A stretch of DNA of 64,000 nucleotides from contig JAGTWJ010000001.1 of the NCBI GenBank assembly GCA_020064725.1, positions 1,674,001 to 1,738,000 of the forward strand, written 5' to 3'. The notes under the pieces were generated by a model. That model was not told the DNA's origin and searched no databases. It saw only the letters and a program-made list of their open reading frames with translations. Source of the stretch: Drechslerella dactyloides (Eukaryota; Ascomycota; Orbiliomycetes; Orbiliales; Orbiliaceae). The translations under genes and the position numbers were made by a program. Every line of letters starts with the position of its first letter. Position 1 is the first letter of the stretch. Shown here piece after piece: positions 22,001-34,176 of the stretch.

Positions 22001-25000
22001 CCCATCCAGGCCTCCAGCATGTGTGGATACCGTCCGGGAAGATCGTGTGCAAAGAGCTCTGTGCTACGCCGGATACTCGCGTCATCTCATAACCGGAAAT
22101 TTCCGCTCTAGTCTCATTGCGTGGGCCAGCAACTGAGACTGAATATTCGTAACCTCGATATCCTGAGAGGTCGCACTTGGTTGTGACAGACAAAGTAGAC
22201 GTAGTTCGATGGTCCAATCCAGTACTCAACAGCCAAAATCTCTTTAATTTCGTTGGTATCATTGTAGGGAAGGAATCTGTGGAGTCCTGGACGATGTTGG
22301 CGAGAGGAAAGTGTAAGAAAGCGTCGAGCGTCGCTGGATGTATTATGTGAGCCATGTCTAGTGCCCGCGGGCCGCGATTTTCAGCTTTGCAGGTAGAACT
22401 TTCGTAGACTTTGACTGTGCCCAGAGCATCTCCTTGAGCTGAACACTGAATTCGGGAGATTCGTTGAAATGATGGTCCGTAGATGTACCCCGCCTTTCTA
22501 ATCGAATCATAGAACTCGTTTGGGGGGAGGTTTCTCAAGCTCGACGGATCATTGCTTGGACGGCGAAGGCTCCTCGAATCATCATTTCCGGTCTCTGCTC
22601 TGATCAATCCTTTACAATTCGTCTTCCAGGTGCCATCCTCACACGAAAGTATATTGAACTCATACCAAGTGCTGGGTTTGATCTTCTTTTCTCCGCAGAC
22701 CCTAAGATAAATATGTGTCTCAAGCTCCGAGGGAGCTTCGGGTATACGCATAGCCGCCATGAACTCAACATCCTTCATGCAGAATGCCTCTGGCTCGACG
22801 TTCAGAATTGAGTTGATGTGTTGGTTGGCGGCTTCAATAGCCATGGCCAACATACCAGCACCAGGGTATAGGACGATGTTATTGATCTAGACTAGTATTA
22901 GCGTTAATCAATAGACAGGGTCGGAAAGGTTTTCACATTGTGATCCTCGATCCATGTTGATTTTGATCGACTTAGAAAGTTCCTCCACGAGGCAAAAAAG
23001 GGATTGTTATCGGGGACAGGAACACCAAGTAGCTCGTGTGGTTTGTAGCGGCGGAGCCTTTGATTTTTGCTACGGCGACTCTCACTCCAGAACGTGCGCG
23101 AGTGCGCAAACGGATACGCTGGCAAATCAACCAGTGGTGGCACTTCAGAACCATAGCTTGAGCTCAGTTTCGAAGTATTGATATTAAACCCGCAGCATTG
23201 CAGACTTCCGACTGCTTTAAGAAAGGTCTCTAGTGCCGAAGCCCCCCGGGTCACAGCGGCATCGTAATGAATATTGTTTGCGAACTGGAATGTTTGTAGG
23301 ATCTCCCGAATTACGCTTCGTAAAGCGCCGTGAGGTCCGATCTCCAGAATGTTAGTAATTGAAAGCCCTTTTCGGTGGCTGAGATCCAGTTTTTTGGGAC
23401 CGTTTGCCATTGAGGCGAGACGGTCAATCATCGAAAGACTTTCTGTGAAATTGACAGGGGAACAGAAGTTCTCTAGCCAATAGTCTATCTGTTGAAGCCG
23501 GTCGCTCGGAGTATCCTTTCCATCTAAATACGATATGAATGGTATCGAATCACTCTTCTCACGTCGCGAGTCAAGCTTTCCGGCCTTCGAAAGGTAAGCC
23601 TTTGAACTCGTTATCATGTGTGGAGAATGATAAGCGCAAGGAACTTTCAATAATCTCGTAAATGCAGGTTTCTCGTCCAGTATAAGCTTCAGGGCTCCAA
23701 GGTCATTCTTATCGCCGGCCATTGTTAGGTTAGTTGGGCTGTTGACGCACGCGATATAGATATCACTGTGCCCCTTCTCCGCTAGAGTTTTCAAAATTGG
23801 AAGCATTTCCATCTTACTGATCCCTGCGATTAACATTGCCCCATTACGGGTCTCAGGATCTCTAGCAACAGCTGCTGCCGCTAGGCCTCTGAAATAGGCA
23901 ATCTTCATGGCACTTTTGTGGGAGAGTGCGCCCTTGCAGTAACTGCATCTGTTAGACAAGCCACATTCGACATACCGCAGAGGCCACTTACGCAGCTGCA
24001 GTTTCACCGGATGAATGCCCGAAAACAATCGCTGGCTTCACCCCAATGGCATCAAGGAGGTCAACGAGAGCTATTTGAAGAGCGGCGCATAATGGCTGGC
24101 TGATATCTGGATTGTGGACACGAGACTCCACTGCTTCGGCTCTTAACTCGTCTGCGATCTTGTTATTACAGAATCCTATGATTTGGGTATCCGCTGATAT
24201 TATTACCTTCTATATCCCACGAACAACCTAAGGCCATAAGGTATTTTCCTGATCGCCGGATACTTTGGTAGAACGTTGGATACGCCATTAGCTCAATTCC
24301 CATTCTCGGCCATTGTGCCCCTTGACCTGTAAACACGAACGCAAGTACGGGCGTTGTGAAAGGTCGCCTTGGTATTGATAGTATCTTTCCTATCGAGGAG
24401 AGTGATTGAGACGAGTCTACAATCGCGTACGATCGCCAAGGCAGTGAAGTGCGATGACAGCTTAGGGTATGTGATAGTCGATTGCATATCCCATCGATGC
24501 TTTCCGAGCCAGGCACGAGCTTTCTGCAGTGGTCACCATAGAGTTGCCCCATACGCTGAACTCCCTCTTTATCCGCTGCCGAAAACAACAAGATATGAGG
24601 TTGCGAGCGCGAGCATGTTGCCAAAAACCCTTGTGTTTGCTGGCTCTTTTCTACAACGCCATTGGGTCCAGAAGTCGGATGGCTGTTCATATGACAGTTA
24701 GTCGCTTTATTCTTTGTAACTGCCAATATCGTGCGCAACCACGTTGTTAACTTACTAGTTACTCGTCATCAAGCTCTGACTTTGTGTGTTATGGTTAGCC
24801 GTGAGTTTGTTGTCAGCAAGGAAGCTGCACGCATCGTCTAGCACAACATGTGCGTTGCTGCCACCGAATCCGAAAGAATTAACTGATGCTCTGCGAATTC
24901 CTTTCGTGGGCCAGAATGTCGGTTTGACGGGGAACTGTTTCCAAATTAGAGCTCGTAAAAGCGGACTCTAGGCAAAATTTCTTTGAGTCCTCGATCTCAC

Positions 25001-26468
25001 CTTCAGCCTGTAATACTCATGGTCTATTGTGGGGTTGAGCTCCTGAAGATCGGCGATGGGAGGTATTATTCCGCGCTCTAGAACGAGTATAGTTTTAATC
25101 ACCCCCCCTATGCCGCTAGCAGCTTCCATGTGTCCGATACTCGCTTTAATAGCCCCGCTGTGCCGGCGTCAGTGAATGGCCCGCCGTAAACGATGCACGA
25201 AGCCTTATTCTTACATATGAAGTGGGTCATCCTGGCTGCGGACAGCGCGAAATGCGGCACCTATCGCATGGGCCTCGATAGGATCTCCTACCATCGTTCC
25301 AGTTCCATGAGCCTCAACATATCGGGTCTCTTTCATCGATAGTCCAGCTTTTCTATAGGTTTCCCGGATTAAAGCCAGCTGGGCATCCCCATTCGGTTGA
25401 GTGAGGCCAGGAGTATATCCGTCCGAGTTACTTCCAGATGAGCGGATTACGGCCCGAATCGTGCGATTTTGTTTGATGGCATCTGAGACGCGCTGGACCA
25501 AGAGAACTCCAAACCCCTCTGCCCGAGAGTATCCGTTCGCGCGGGCGTCGAAGCTGTAACATCTGTTATCCGGTGAAAGAAATCCCATGTTGCCCAGGTT
25601 AAGATAGAAGTCAGGCCCATGGATTAAGCTTGTTCCCGCAATGATACCCTAGAAACCTCTGGCATCAGATTCAATCTATTGCTAGGCAAGATAGCAGCAG
25701 ATTTTACCATGTCCGTATCCCCGCTCCTAAGCAGCTGACATGCCAGATCTACGGCAACCAAACTACTTGAGCACGCAGTCTCAACGGCAAGACTCGGGCC
25801 TTTCAGATTAAAAAACCAGCTGAGGCGGTTTGCAAGTATGCTGAGCTCGTCACCAGTAGCCGAGTATTTTGCAGCAACTTCAGGATCTTTGGCGTTGGAG
25901 AGCTTATAATCTTGAGATAAACAACCAACATGAACGGAAGTATTACTGCCTCTTAGCCAGTCTAGAGTTATGCCGGCTGGGTCATTCACTTGTGCGTCAG
26001 CCTTTTAAATGTCACTCCAGTCGCGCTCTCGTAAGTGCGTACCATTTTCTATCGCGTGATAGGCGGTTTCAAGGAGCAGTCGTTGCTGTGGATCCATTGC
26101 CTTGGCTTCCTCCGCCGTGATTGAGAAAAAAGGGGCATCAAACACCGCAATGTTTCCATCTATGAAGTATCCTTTGGGTTTCTACGTCCAGAACTAGTAA
26201 GCATATGGTTTCTCCGCTCGGATGTATTTTCATGGTACCCAGCGGTGTAACCTACAACATCGTCTCCAAAGCTCATATTGCGAAAATTTTCCAGATTCAA
26301 TCTGTCTTCAGGGACGGCCGCTAGTCCTGATTCACCATTAACTACCACCCGCCAGAGGGATTCCGAATCTACGATTCCAGCAGGAAACTTAAGGGCAAAG
26401 CCAATAACTGCAAGTGGTTCCGATGCCGCAGCCATGTTCCTCGAGGTACCGATGGTTGTTGAACGCAT
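19017..26468 (-). CDS. Highly reducing polyketide synthase, KS-AT-DH-(pseudoKR)-ER-KR-ACP
   Basis: Iterative type I synthase, about 2,250-2,280 aa. Exons, 5' to 3': from 26468 to 26043 (see frame problem), 25708-25976, 25215-25648, 25001-25157, 24756-24934, 24207-24682, 23992-24151, 22937-23942, 20334-22886, 19954-20274, 19017-19880; introns are 49-73 nt and every phase agrees. Active sites seen: KS Cys in TACSSS (~207), His in EAHGTGT and IGH; AT FTGQGAQW (~612) and GHSSGE (~695); DH His in WIEDHN with downstream PGAG, and LDAF; ER HSGAGGTGQAAIQ (~1696); KR AGGLGGLGR and SNYAAAN; ACP Ser in GVDSL (~2220). No methyltransferase lies between DH and ER, and no releasing domain follows ACP. The frame from the ATG at 26468 breaks near 26163 and is kept open only by a weak intron 26172-26251 (GTTACA...AAAG) or by assuming an indel. 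This is the core enzyme of the cluster. Confidence 0.93.
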
Positions 26469-26708
26469 ATTTGCGTATAAGTTTCCTCTCTCGTCAAGGG
26501 GCTGGCTTTAATTTCTCGAGAAGTTCGTTGATTCTGCAAGCTATGTTGACGTGAATGAATAGAATCTCGTTGATTGTTACAGCCATATAAAACTAAATCG
26601 CCCTTTATCCCAAAGGTCTATTCGGAATGATGAAGAGCGAACCACCTCGGCGGACGGCAGGGGAAGTCTAGGGCCAAGCCAGGAGCACCCAAGCTCATTC
26701 TATACAGT

Positions 26709-26715
26709 TCGCCGA
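26709..26715. promoter_or_regulatory. TCGCCGA element in the hrPKS promoter
   Basis: Reverse complement of the TCGGCGA element seen upstream of the oxidase and of the first P450. About 240 bp upstream of the hrPKS ATG. A related sequence, TCGGCGGA, lies at about 26649. Confidence 0.3.
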
Positions 26716-27003
26716 TTGTCCCGGTTGCCGGAAAAATCATTGGTTTCTAGTTTTCATTAGCCGGCGTATACCCTCGTAGGCGTCGGAGAAATCGCCCCTC
26801 GGATTTCCCATTTTACCGGTGGTTAGCTCCTACGAGTTTTAATTACCTAATTTTGCTTCCTTGTAGTAATATAGCATAGGCTCTCTCATCAGCAGCTGAT
26901 ATTTCGAAAAGTTCTATCGGTTATATCTCTTCCCATTGAAGCTGCCAAGTGTCCTATTGATTACTTGATTGGAGTCACGAAGTTTCGCTTCGCAATAGCG
27001 GAA

Positions 27004-27060
27004 GCTTAGGCGATACGAAATTTTAATGCTAGATGCATCGATGGCCCGAATCGCCTAAGC
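27004..27060. repeat. 11 bp inverted repeat in the hrPKS promoter
   Basis: GCTTAGGCGAT at 27004-27014 and its exact reverse complement ATCGCCTAAGC at 27050-27060, separated by 35 bp, about 0.54 kb upstream of the hrPKS ATG. It could be a regulator site pair or a small hairpin. No transposon-like flanks are obvious. Confidence 0.5.
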
Positions 27061-27648
27061 GGTGTTAGAAAAAGCCGTAGTTCAACTGCCGATAATCTGG
27101 AGGACATAATCGTCCCGGCCTTCGGAAGTTGGGACACCCAAGCGCCGTTACCTTCACTTGAGCTTGACTCAAGCTATGACGGTCGAGATATACTCGGGAG
27201 AACTCCAATCCTTACACGTAATTACATCTACTGCGTCATGAAATGAGCAGCCCCACGTGACTAAATGCAGATACGAGTCTACATGGAGTCGTGGAAGTAT
27301 GTCACCTGTCGCCAATACTTATTGTTCGATCTGAAGATGTTTCGTGATCTAAATTGAGATAAGGCACAGCCACAGGAACGGTAGTCGAACACAAGCTAAT
27401 TTACGACAAGATCTCTGCGTGTTGGTGGTTAACGCTTGGAATATTCCAATTTTATTGGGTACTGCCACTCTGAATGCGTTCCGTGAACTTGAGGACAAAT
27501 GGTAATATTTTTGGTCATATTGTACAATTGTGCCTTTCGACAGAACGAAGATAATAGTTTCCATCGTCGGGATATGCAAGACGACACCACGCTATAGTAT
27601 AATGTATCGAGGTTCTAAATTATACAACTAAAGTATCGTCAAATCAGA

Positions 27649-28588
27649 CTATGACGATGCAGAATTAACCTCCCAAACTGCTCGACGGATAACATGAACA
27701 GCGGAACGCAAGGTCTCTGGTGACCGCCTGCCCGGCACAGTGTGGCCTTCGCTGTGTACGTACACATGCCTTGCTTGCGGGGCGCAAAGATATTCTAAGA
27801 TAGCACTCTGGGTTGGTCCTATAGGGTCGTCAGTGGCCCATATATGCGCTGTGGGAATATATATCCGCAATCTCGACGTCTTGGTTGAAAGCTCTATTTC
27901 GTCCTTTCGCAGAGCATCTAGGTTATATGGTGCACCTGCCGCTATGAAAACCGCACACTTCAAGTAGCTCGCGGTCTTTTCGACTGTACTACCATTTGAG
28001 TACCCCTGGCCAACGAGCAAGGTTGATGCAAGTGCAGCTCCATGTGAAAAGGCAATGACGCCATCGAAAGGGCCCTCGGCTTTAATATATCGCTCCAGAT
28101 CTGCTATAGCTCTATAAACCTCCGACGGATTGTAAGGATCGAAGTACGCAAAATACTCATCATCATCTGAATAAAATGATCCCAGTTCTATGAGTCCAAA
28201 GTATCAGACATTGCTCAAAGCTCAATTCGAGACTTGAAGAGTTATAAGTCAAAAATTACCCGGAGCCTTAGGCCATCTTATCGTTCCTTCCACAAAATCA
28301 TAAGTGTGCCCGTCGCCAAGTTCCGCTCGTATGGCAGCTATATATAGTCCAGTTAATCTAGAGGCTCTATATAGCGATCTGAGAACATTGGAGAGCGATT
28401 TCAATCGGTCTGTCTCTCAATGCAAGCCAGATTTGCTGGCCTAAATTAGGGAACATACAAGTCTGTGTTTCGAATACCTAGTCCCGAGTTTCCATTAGCT
28501 GTGTTATTCGGGTCTCAGAGACCTTCGACGTCAGGCACTGCATTACTTTACTATTGGTGCCGAGACCGTGGAGACAGAGAAAGTGCAT
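27649..28588 (-). CDS. FSH1/LovG-type serine hydrolase (probable polyketide-releasing thioesterase)
   Basis: Alpha/beta hydrolase of the family that includes LovG, which frees chains from fungal reducing synthases. The first exon starts at the ATG at 28588 and encodes the family signature MHFLCLHGLGTNSK. The central exon ends at 28260 (ELGDGHTYDFVEG), followed by a 72 nt intron (28188-28259). The last exon 27649-28187 encodes GSFYSDDDEYF, the nucleophile elbow VIAFSHGAAL, the acid in WATDDPIGP and the catalytic His in SEGHTVPG. The join between the first and central exons lies somewhere in 28330-28555. Several GT/AG pairs keep the frame and I cannot choose between them. Expected size is about 250-270 aa. 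Its position directly upstream of an hrPKS lacking a release domain suggests that it offloads the product (inference). Confidence 0.82.
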
Positions 28589-29405
28589 TGCTTCTGGGAT
28601 TCAGAGTTTAATCGTAACGAGGTTATGGGTTCTCCCTTGAAATCTATTTTTTTGATGCTCAGAAGACGAAAAGCGGTTTCAAGGCTGGAAATTTGTCTCC
28701 TTCGAAAATATTGGATATTAAGACAGTACTTTTACGCCAAGTTAGCGTATATATTTGTGGCAAGTGAGCAGCGTTTAGCTCACTGTGTTGAAGCGATTTG
28801 AATGCTTCAATCAAAAGCTAAAAGTCGCTGAGGCATCGGAACCATAACTAGTAGAAAACCTTTAGTTTGGTCCCGGTTCTGCCTAATTTGAGTGTTGAAA
28901 GTTGGTTCCGGTGAATTTTGTCCGCCCTATAGGACCATATGGCCGCCCCTTTGACCGATCTATAACTTATCATATATCGATATCACCGATAGGTTCCGAA
29001 TGCTGTCACGTCTTCCGACCGGAGAAATGGATTACAAAGGCTAATAACAGTGTGGGACCTTTATCTACACTAGATACTCCGTCGGTGTTTAGAATATTTA
29101 AACACCCACCACCGAAGTTCGATCACGTGATTATTCTGAATTATCCGACTGGTTTCCGATGGGCTCTACGATGTCAGCCTGCGACTGGGATATATCGATA
29201 AATGTTAGCATCAATTAGTTTAACTGGTGGGTAAAAATATTTGGGATAACCGCGCTTTGGTAGCCGGTTAAATTGAATTCGGCCTCAGTCTCTTATACAT
29301 AGTCTCAATCCAGTATTTCTCTCGCAGACGCGCGTGCGAACTCACGCTACGCAACAAAGTTCCCTCACCGTAGAGCTACGCGTATTGCATATACTGCGTA
29401 TCACG
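28589..29405. other. Intergenic, 0.8 kb divergent promoter region
   Basis: Lies between the minus-strand hydrolase and the plus-strand SDR, so it probably carries both promoters. The frame 28902-29201 has no domain-like content. Confidence 0.55.
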
Positions 29406-30533
29406 ATGGCAGTGTATTACCAAGAGGGTCAACAGGGTGGAATTTTCCAACACGACAACACACGACCACCATCTGAGACACAGGTTTTTCCGCTGCTGTC
29501 CTTGAAGGGAAAGACTGCGATCGTCACTGGAGGTGGCGACGGTAAGTTGATTTCCGTATCCGAGCTATAGCGTCTCTAACGATCGACGCGATTAGGGTTC
29601 GGCCTCGCCATCGCGGAGGCGTTCGCAGAAGCAGGCGCCAATGTCGCCCTGTGGTACAACAATAACAAGAGCGCAGTCGATAAAGCAGCTAATATCTCAG
29701 CGACTTACAATGTAACTTGTATGTACTATAGGCCCCAATCCTCTCGAGTCATGTAGATGCATCTCCTCACTCAGCGGATTGAAGGCAAAGCGTATCAGGT
29801 TGAGGTCACGGATGAAGAAGCGGTGAACACTGCCGTAGACAACTCTGTCAAAGATCTTGGTGGCGTTCTGGACGTCTTCGTCGCAAATGCCGGCATCTCG
29901 TGGTATACTGGGAATATTATCGACAGCGACACAGACACATTCAAAAATATCCTGGACGTAAATTTGTTAAGCGTATACTATGCTGCGAAAGCTGCAGGGA
30001 AATACTTCCGGCGCCAAAAATTGGACGCATCGGACAAGGAATTGGACAATAAGAAGGCTGCGAGGTATAGCCATGGTTCATTCATAATAACTTCAAGCAT
30101 AGCCGCTACCAGGCAGTTGATGCCGCAATACTTGACACCATATGGTATCTCTAAAGCTGCATTAAACCAATTCACTCGTTGCCTTGCCGGGGAATGGGTC
30201 CAGTTTGCCCGTGTTAATTCGGTCAGCGCAGGCTACGTTTTAACCAAGTTAACAGAGCCTGCTACGGAAATTATGTTTGAGGCATGGAAAGGGAGGGTAC
30301 CAATGGGGTAAGAGATGTAAACCTCATTGCAGAATACTTCATCTAACAAAGATGACAGTCGGCTAGGCAGTGTTGGGGAAATTAAAGCCGCGTACCTGTA
30401 CCTTGCTAGTAATGCATCTAGTTATACAACAGGTACAGATGTCGTTATAGATGGTGGTGTAAGTTCATACTCCACAGTAGTTACAGGTCATTCGTATATA
30501 CTAACTCGCCCACTATAGTATACTGCCTTCTAG
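29406..30533 (+). CDS. Short-chain dehydrogenase/reductase (mannitol/arabinitol dehydrogenase-like)
   Basis: Cytosolic-type SDR, 298 aa, five exons: 29406-29541, 29596-29718, 29785-30307, 30359-30458 and 30519-30533. Introns of 54, 66, 51 and 60 nt have GT-AG ends, and the last two have CTAAC branch points. The final exon contributes only the last four residues and the stop. Landmarks are TAIVTGGGDGFGLAIAEA (cofactor, spliced across intron 1), VANAGISW, the catalytic Ser in ITSSIAA, YGISK, and C-terminal GTDVVIDGG. The nearest known group is the NADP-dependent mannitol, arabinitol and sorbose reductases, but close relatives serve as ketoreductases in secondary-metabolite clusters. It is the only plus-strand gene in the left half of the cluster and is divergent from the hydrolase. 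Confidence 0.9.
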
Positions 30534-31499
30534 TCCGATGTTGCATTATCAAGCGAGGGATTAGAGATTAAGTTATTTTCAACGACAGAGAGAGATCAGC
30601 AATCACAAATATTTTTTTTCCTCCGAGCGACCTTGATCTCTGCTGAACAGAAAGATGACAAATTTAATTGTGGCCGGGTATTATTTAATGCCGACAGTTT
30701 CTACCTGTGATTGCAAGCATTGAGACCAAGCATCACCCTCGTAAGATCAGCCGTATAGTATTTATATCATCATTCAGTAGCATCGTATCCTACATGTGTC
30801 TAGCTTCTGGTTCACGAGACAAATCGTATCTTAGACGGAAGATTATATCTGTAGAGATCAATACATATACACAACTATCTATGATGTTTGAATACTCGCT
30901 TGGTTTTTTTGAGCTACGGTATCTGCACTGTTCACCTTTGTGAGACGGATTCATGCTTTTGTGCAGGGTATATTCACCCTAGCGACTTATTATTTTGTTG
31001 TTCGCTCGTAAATCAGACTATATCAGTGTTAATAAGAATGTTGCGTCGAATATTGTGAATGCAGGTATGAGCCGGTGCTTATGGATTGGTCCTACTCTTA
31101 TCACAAAAAGCACCTTGGATATTTCACATCGAAATGTATTTGACTGTCAGTTTCACTTGGAAGGTCAAATTAATATAGCCCAGCGCTGCCATAGTAGTCC
31201 ACTATTGCGCCCTGGTATCATGGCTTTTCAGCTGGTGTATGAGAGAAACTATACATGGTAGCGCGCATAGCACATACGCGACGCTAATTTAGTAGCGTCA
31301 TGGATTTAGAAGAGACATTTCATTCAACCATATATCTATGGAGGTACCGTTAGTGATTTTAACATCAGGCCATACCCCGTATAAACCCTTCTGAAGTTGT
31401 CTTCAATCCACCGTTATGGCCTTTTTGGGAAGTTTTCCAATTTATTCACGGAATATATTTTGCTTAGATGATCCCTTATCTCTCTAAAAACTAATAATT

Positions 31500-31930
31500 A
31501 GCCTATAGGATATTGCAGTAGTTATGGGGTTAGTAGCATTTGAGTACGCTGGCCCATAGGACGGTGGTCCGGTTTACGAGACAACATGCTCTTATGTTAT
31601 GTTATATTAGATTCAACTGTTATTTACATAAAAACAATTTATATAGTGAATCTCACTCTTATTACCATCCAGCAGACCAAGATAGGCCTTTCTACTTATT
31701 TTATCTTAGCAAATTTTTTGTTGGATTATACTCTTTTAAAACTTTTGGATTTATAAAACTTTACATAAATCTAGTATAAAATTCCTTTAGCCTAAATTAT
31801 AGTATAAGGAAAATAGTTATTTTCTAGAACCTTATAATCTCCTTATTATATAACAGCCCCAACAGCCTATAGGCTTTAAAGTAAATATATATCTTAAGGC
31901 TGGCTACTTGATTCAAATAAGATCATTCTT
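31500..31930. mobile_element. AT-rich, CpG-poor island, possible decayed repeat
   Basis: Long runs of TTA/TAT trinucleotides and almost no CG dinucleotides distinguish this block from its flanks. This is the look of old repeats degraded by repeat-induced point mutation in Pezizomycotina. No terminal repeats, integrase or reverse-transcriptase motifs are visible, so the mobile-element label is inference. Confidence 0.25.
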
Positions 31931-32016
31931 ATATCTAAAGACATCTTAGTGGCTGAGATCCAGTGTAGGTGGCTTTGAAGGAGTGCGATGTCGAGAGTTC
32001 CGGACCACTGTTTAGT

Positions 32017-32058
32017 TCCATTATAAGAAGAAAAGTGGATCCATTACAAGAAGAAAAG
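32017..32058. repeat. 19 bp direct repeat in a purine-rich tract
   Basis: TCCATTATAAGAAGAAAAG at 32017-32035 and a copy differing at one base at 32040-32058, period 23 bp. It runs into a longer purine-rich stretch. Confidence 0.5.
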
Positions 32059-34176
32059 AAAAATAATAGAAAGAATGCTACCCTCCCCAGTGGATTGAAT
32101 GTAGCAAAGGTTGATAATCGTAGCCACCCTGGGCAAACCGCTGCTATCTGAGCGCCGGAGTTTCGCCCGTGTAATTTTGCTACATACGCTAGGCTCTCCA
32201 TCGATCGGAATCAGCTATTAGATCAACTGATCCGGGGTAGGCGAGCTATGGTGGCAAGTCAACCCCTAATCAGCCAGGCTATCTACCGGCGGGCGGACGA
32301 TGGTCAATTATGGGAGCTCCGAGGCAGGGAGGGGCGTGCTGAGTGTACGGGCCGAAAATCGCCGAGATGGGAGGCGCCGAAGCGGGAACCACCGACGGGA
32401 GAGTCGCTAAACGCAAACGGTGGAACCTGGTGTTGCTTAAGTGAGAGAAAAAAAAATACCGAAACGACAAGCAGGAAGTCCGATTCACCGGCCGACCAAA
32501 TTAAAATCTACAAAAAGAGTCGGCCAGCATGAGCACTTCTATCTAATGAATGACTGTATGTTCATATGTGTGTCTTTACAGCTCTGAGGAAAGGTTGAGT
32601 TGTCTGGTTCCAATGGTAAATTACTTCGAGGGGTCGGGAACATACTGGAGGCCCCGACCATGTGCACCACTCCATTTAAACAAAATCTGTCCGTCGACGC
32701 ACTGCAAACCCTAGTTAGGGAGCAAATATAGATCCTCAAAGATGCTCGCTGTTTCATATGACTATAAATACCTAGTCAAACGAAATAGCTACAGGTTTAC
32801 CGTGCAAGTGTATGTTACGAGGCGTCTGGATCTAGACCACCGTTGCATTGAATTCATGAATAGCACCTTAGTCGGCTCACGAGACTGGCATTGAATCTGA
32901 TAGCGTTGTAAGTATGTGAATACAACACAAACACAATTGCCAGTCTGAACTGGGGTCGGAAAAGCACAGGCCGATCAGCACATCCGTTTTTACGCTATCG
33001 AAATCATTTCCGACCGCAATACTATATGGAAATCTTGAATTGCACCAAAACTGCACAGTATCTGTCTAGACTGCGTATATGCGTCAATTCTAGTCCAAGA
33101 AACCATAGCAATGGTGCTATAGTGAATCATTTCGGTAGCATGATCAGATATCTTGATTAGCAGTCCGCCGATGACCAGTCTTTTGGGTCAAGACAGAGAA
33201 TTATAGATTTTATATGATAGTTGTAGTTACCCTATACAATATACTGCTTTAAGTCGCTATCGGGGGCTGTATGGGACTATACCTCTCATCTTATAAGTAT
33301 ATACATGACTGGAAGCTAGGAGCACAGAATGTGGCTGAGCGGATATCAGTAAGCCCGTGCGATTTCAAATTGTTCTGTCTCTTCTGAAATTCTAGCTTAA
33401 ACTTTCTATCCGGGGGACAGCTCAGATAACATCACCCGCAGATTCTCTTGCCCAATGTATCAATAATGCTAACCTCTATTGATTGACTCTCTGGAGACTA
33501 GACACGAAATGATCCGTTGTCCCAAGCAGGCCCTTTTGAGAAGTCATATTGTAATATCAGAGCTTATGCTGAAAAGTCTCCTCTGTTTTATTGTGTGCCT
33601 GTAACCTGGAATCTCGTCTTGTATGATGGTATATAAGAACGCTCTAAACTCAGCAATACCAGAATTCATGAAGCTATCGATATCAACCTACAATGTTGAC
33701 CCCCATCTTCGTCTCGCAAACCAAATACCACGATGGTAAGCGACCAGCTTGCAAGAAGTACAGCCTGTGGGCAGAGATACGTCCCTCGTTATTCGCTTAT
33801 CCTGAAGCTAAGTAATTATGAGGACATAGGAGAAACAGTATGCGAAATGAAAATCGATTTGATGCCTTGACTGGAGGTTTATCCGGCCCCCATACCTAGC
33901 CATCTTGATTAAATACCTCCGTATTTACCTATAGCGTGCCTGAAGATTTATCATACGCGTGGTTCCATAGCTTTAGTTCCATCAATGGGCAACTAACATA
34001 GAGTTGCAGCGTGCTAACCGATGGAGCGACAAAAATCGTATCTAGAGGCACACGACTAAATTTGACGATACAAACCGAACCTCTGAGGCCGTCTACCAGC
34101 CGGCCCAGTATCCAGGCTTTTGGTAATTAGCCCTACCATTGGGGCTTCTTGGATCATCTTCCCATCTGACCTTAGT

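Larger units (their letters stand above)
26469..27648. other. Intergenic, 1.2 kb: hrPKS upstream region
   Basis: Upstream region of the hrPKS and 3' flank of the hydrolase gene. Contains a TCGCCGA element and an inverted repeat, listed separately. A 76-codon frame at 27349-27579 has no recognisable content. Confidence 0.55.
30534..34176. other. Gene-free gap, 3.6 kb, splitting the cluster
   Basis: The largest gene-free stretch of the window. The first part is ordinary AT-rich spacer. At 31500-31930 the sequence becomes very AT-rich and CpG-poor, and at 32200-32530 it turns GC-richer with a 94-codon frame (32248-32532) that has no recognisable domain. From 32600 to 34176 I see nothing. It looks like decayed repeats. 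Confidence 0.5.

Noticed and set aside
24369..24701. Plus-strand frame of 110 codons
   Set aside because: Antisense to the AT domain of the hrPKS, whose minus-strand frame is clearly coding.
32248..32532. 94-codon frame next to the AT-rich island as a transposase remnant
   Set aside because: No transposase, integrase or zinc-knuckle residues; charge-rich low-complexity sequence only.
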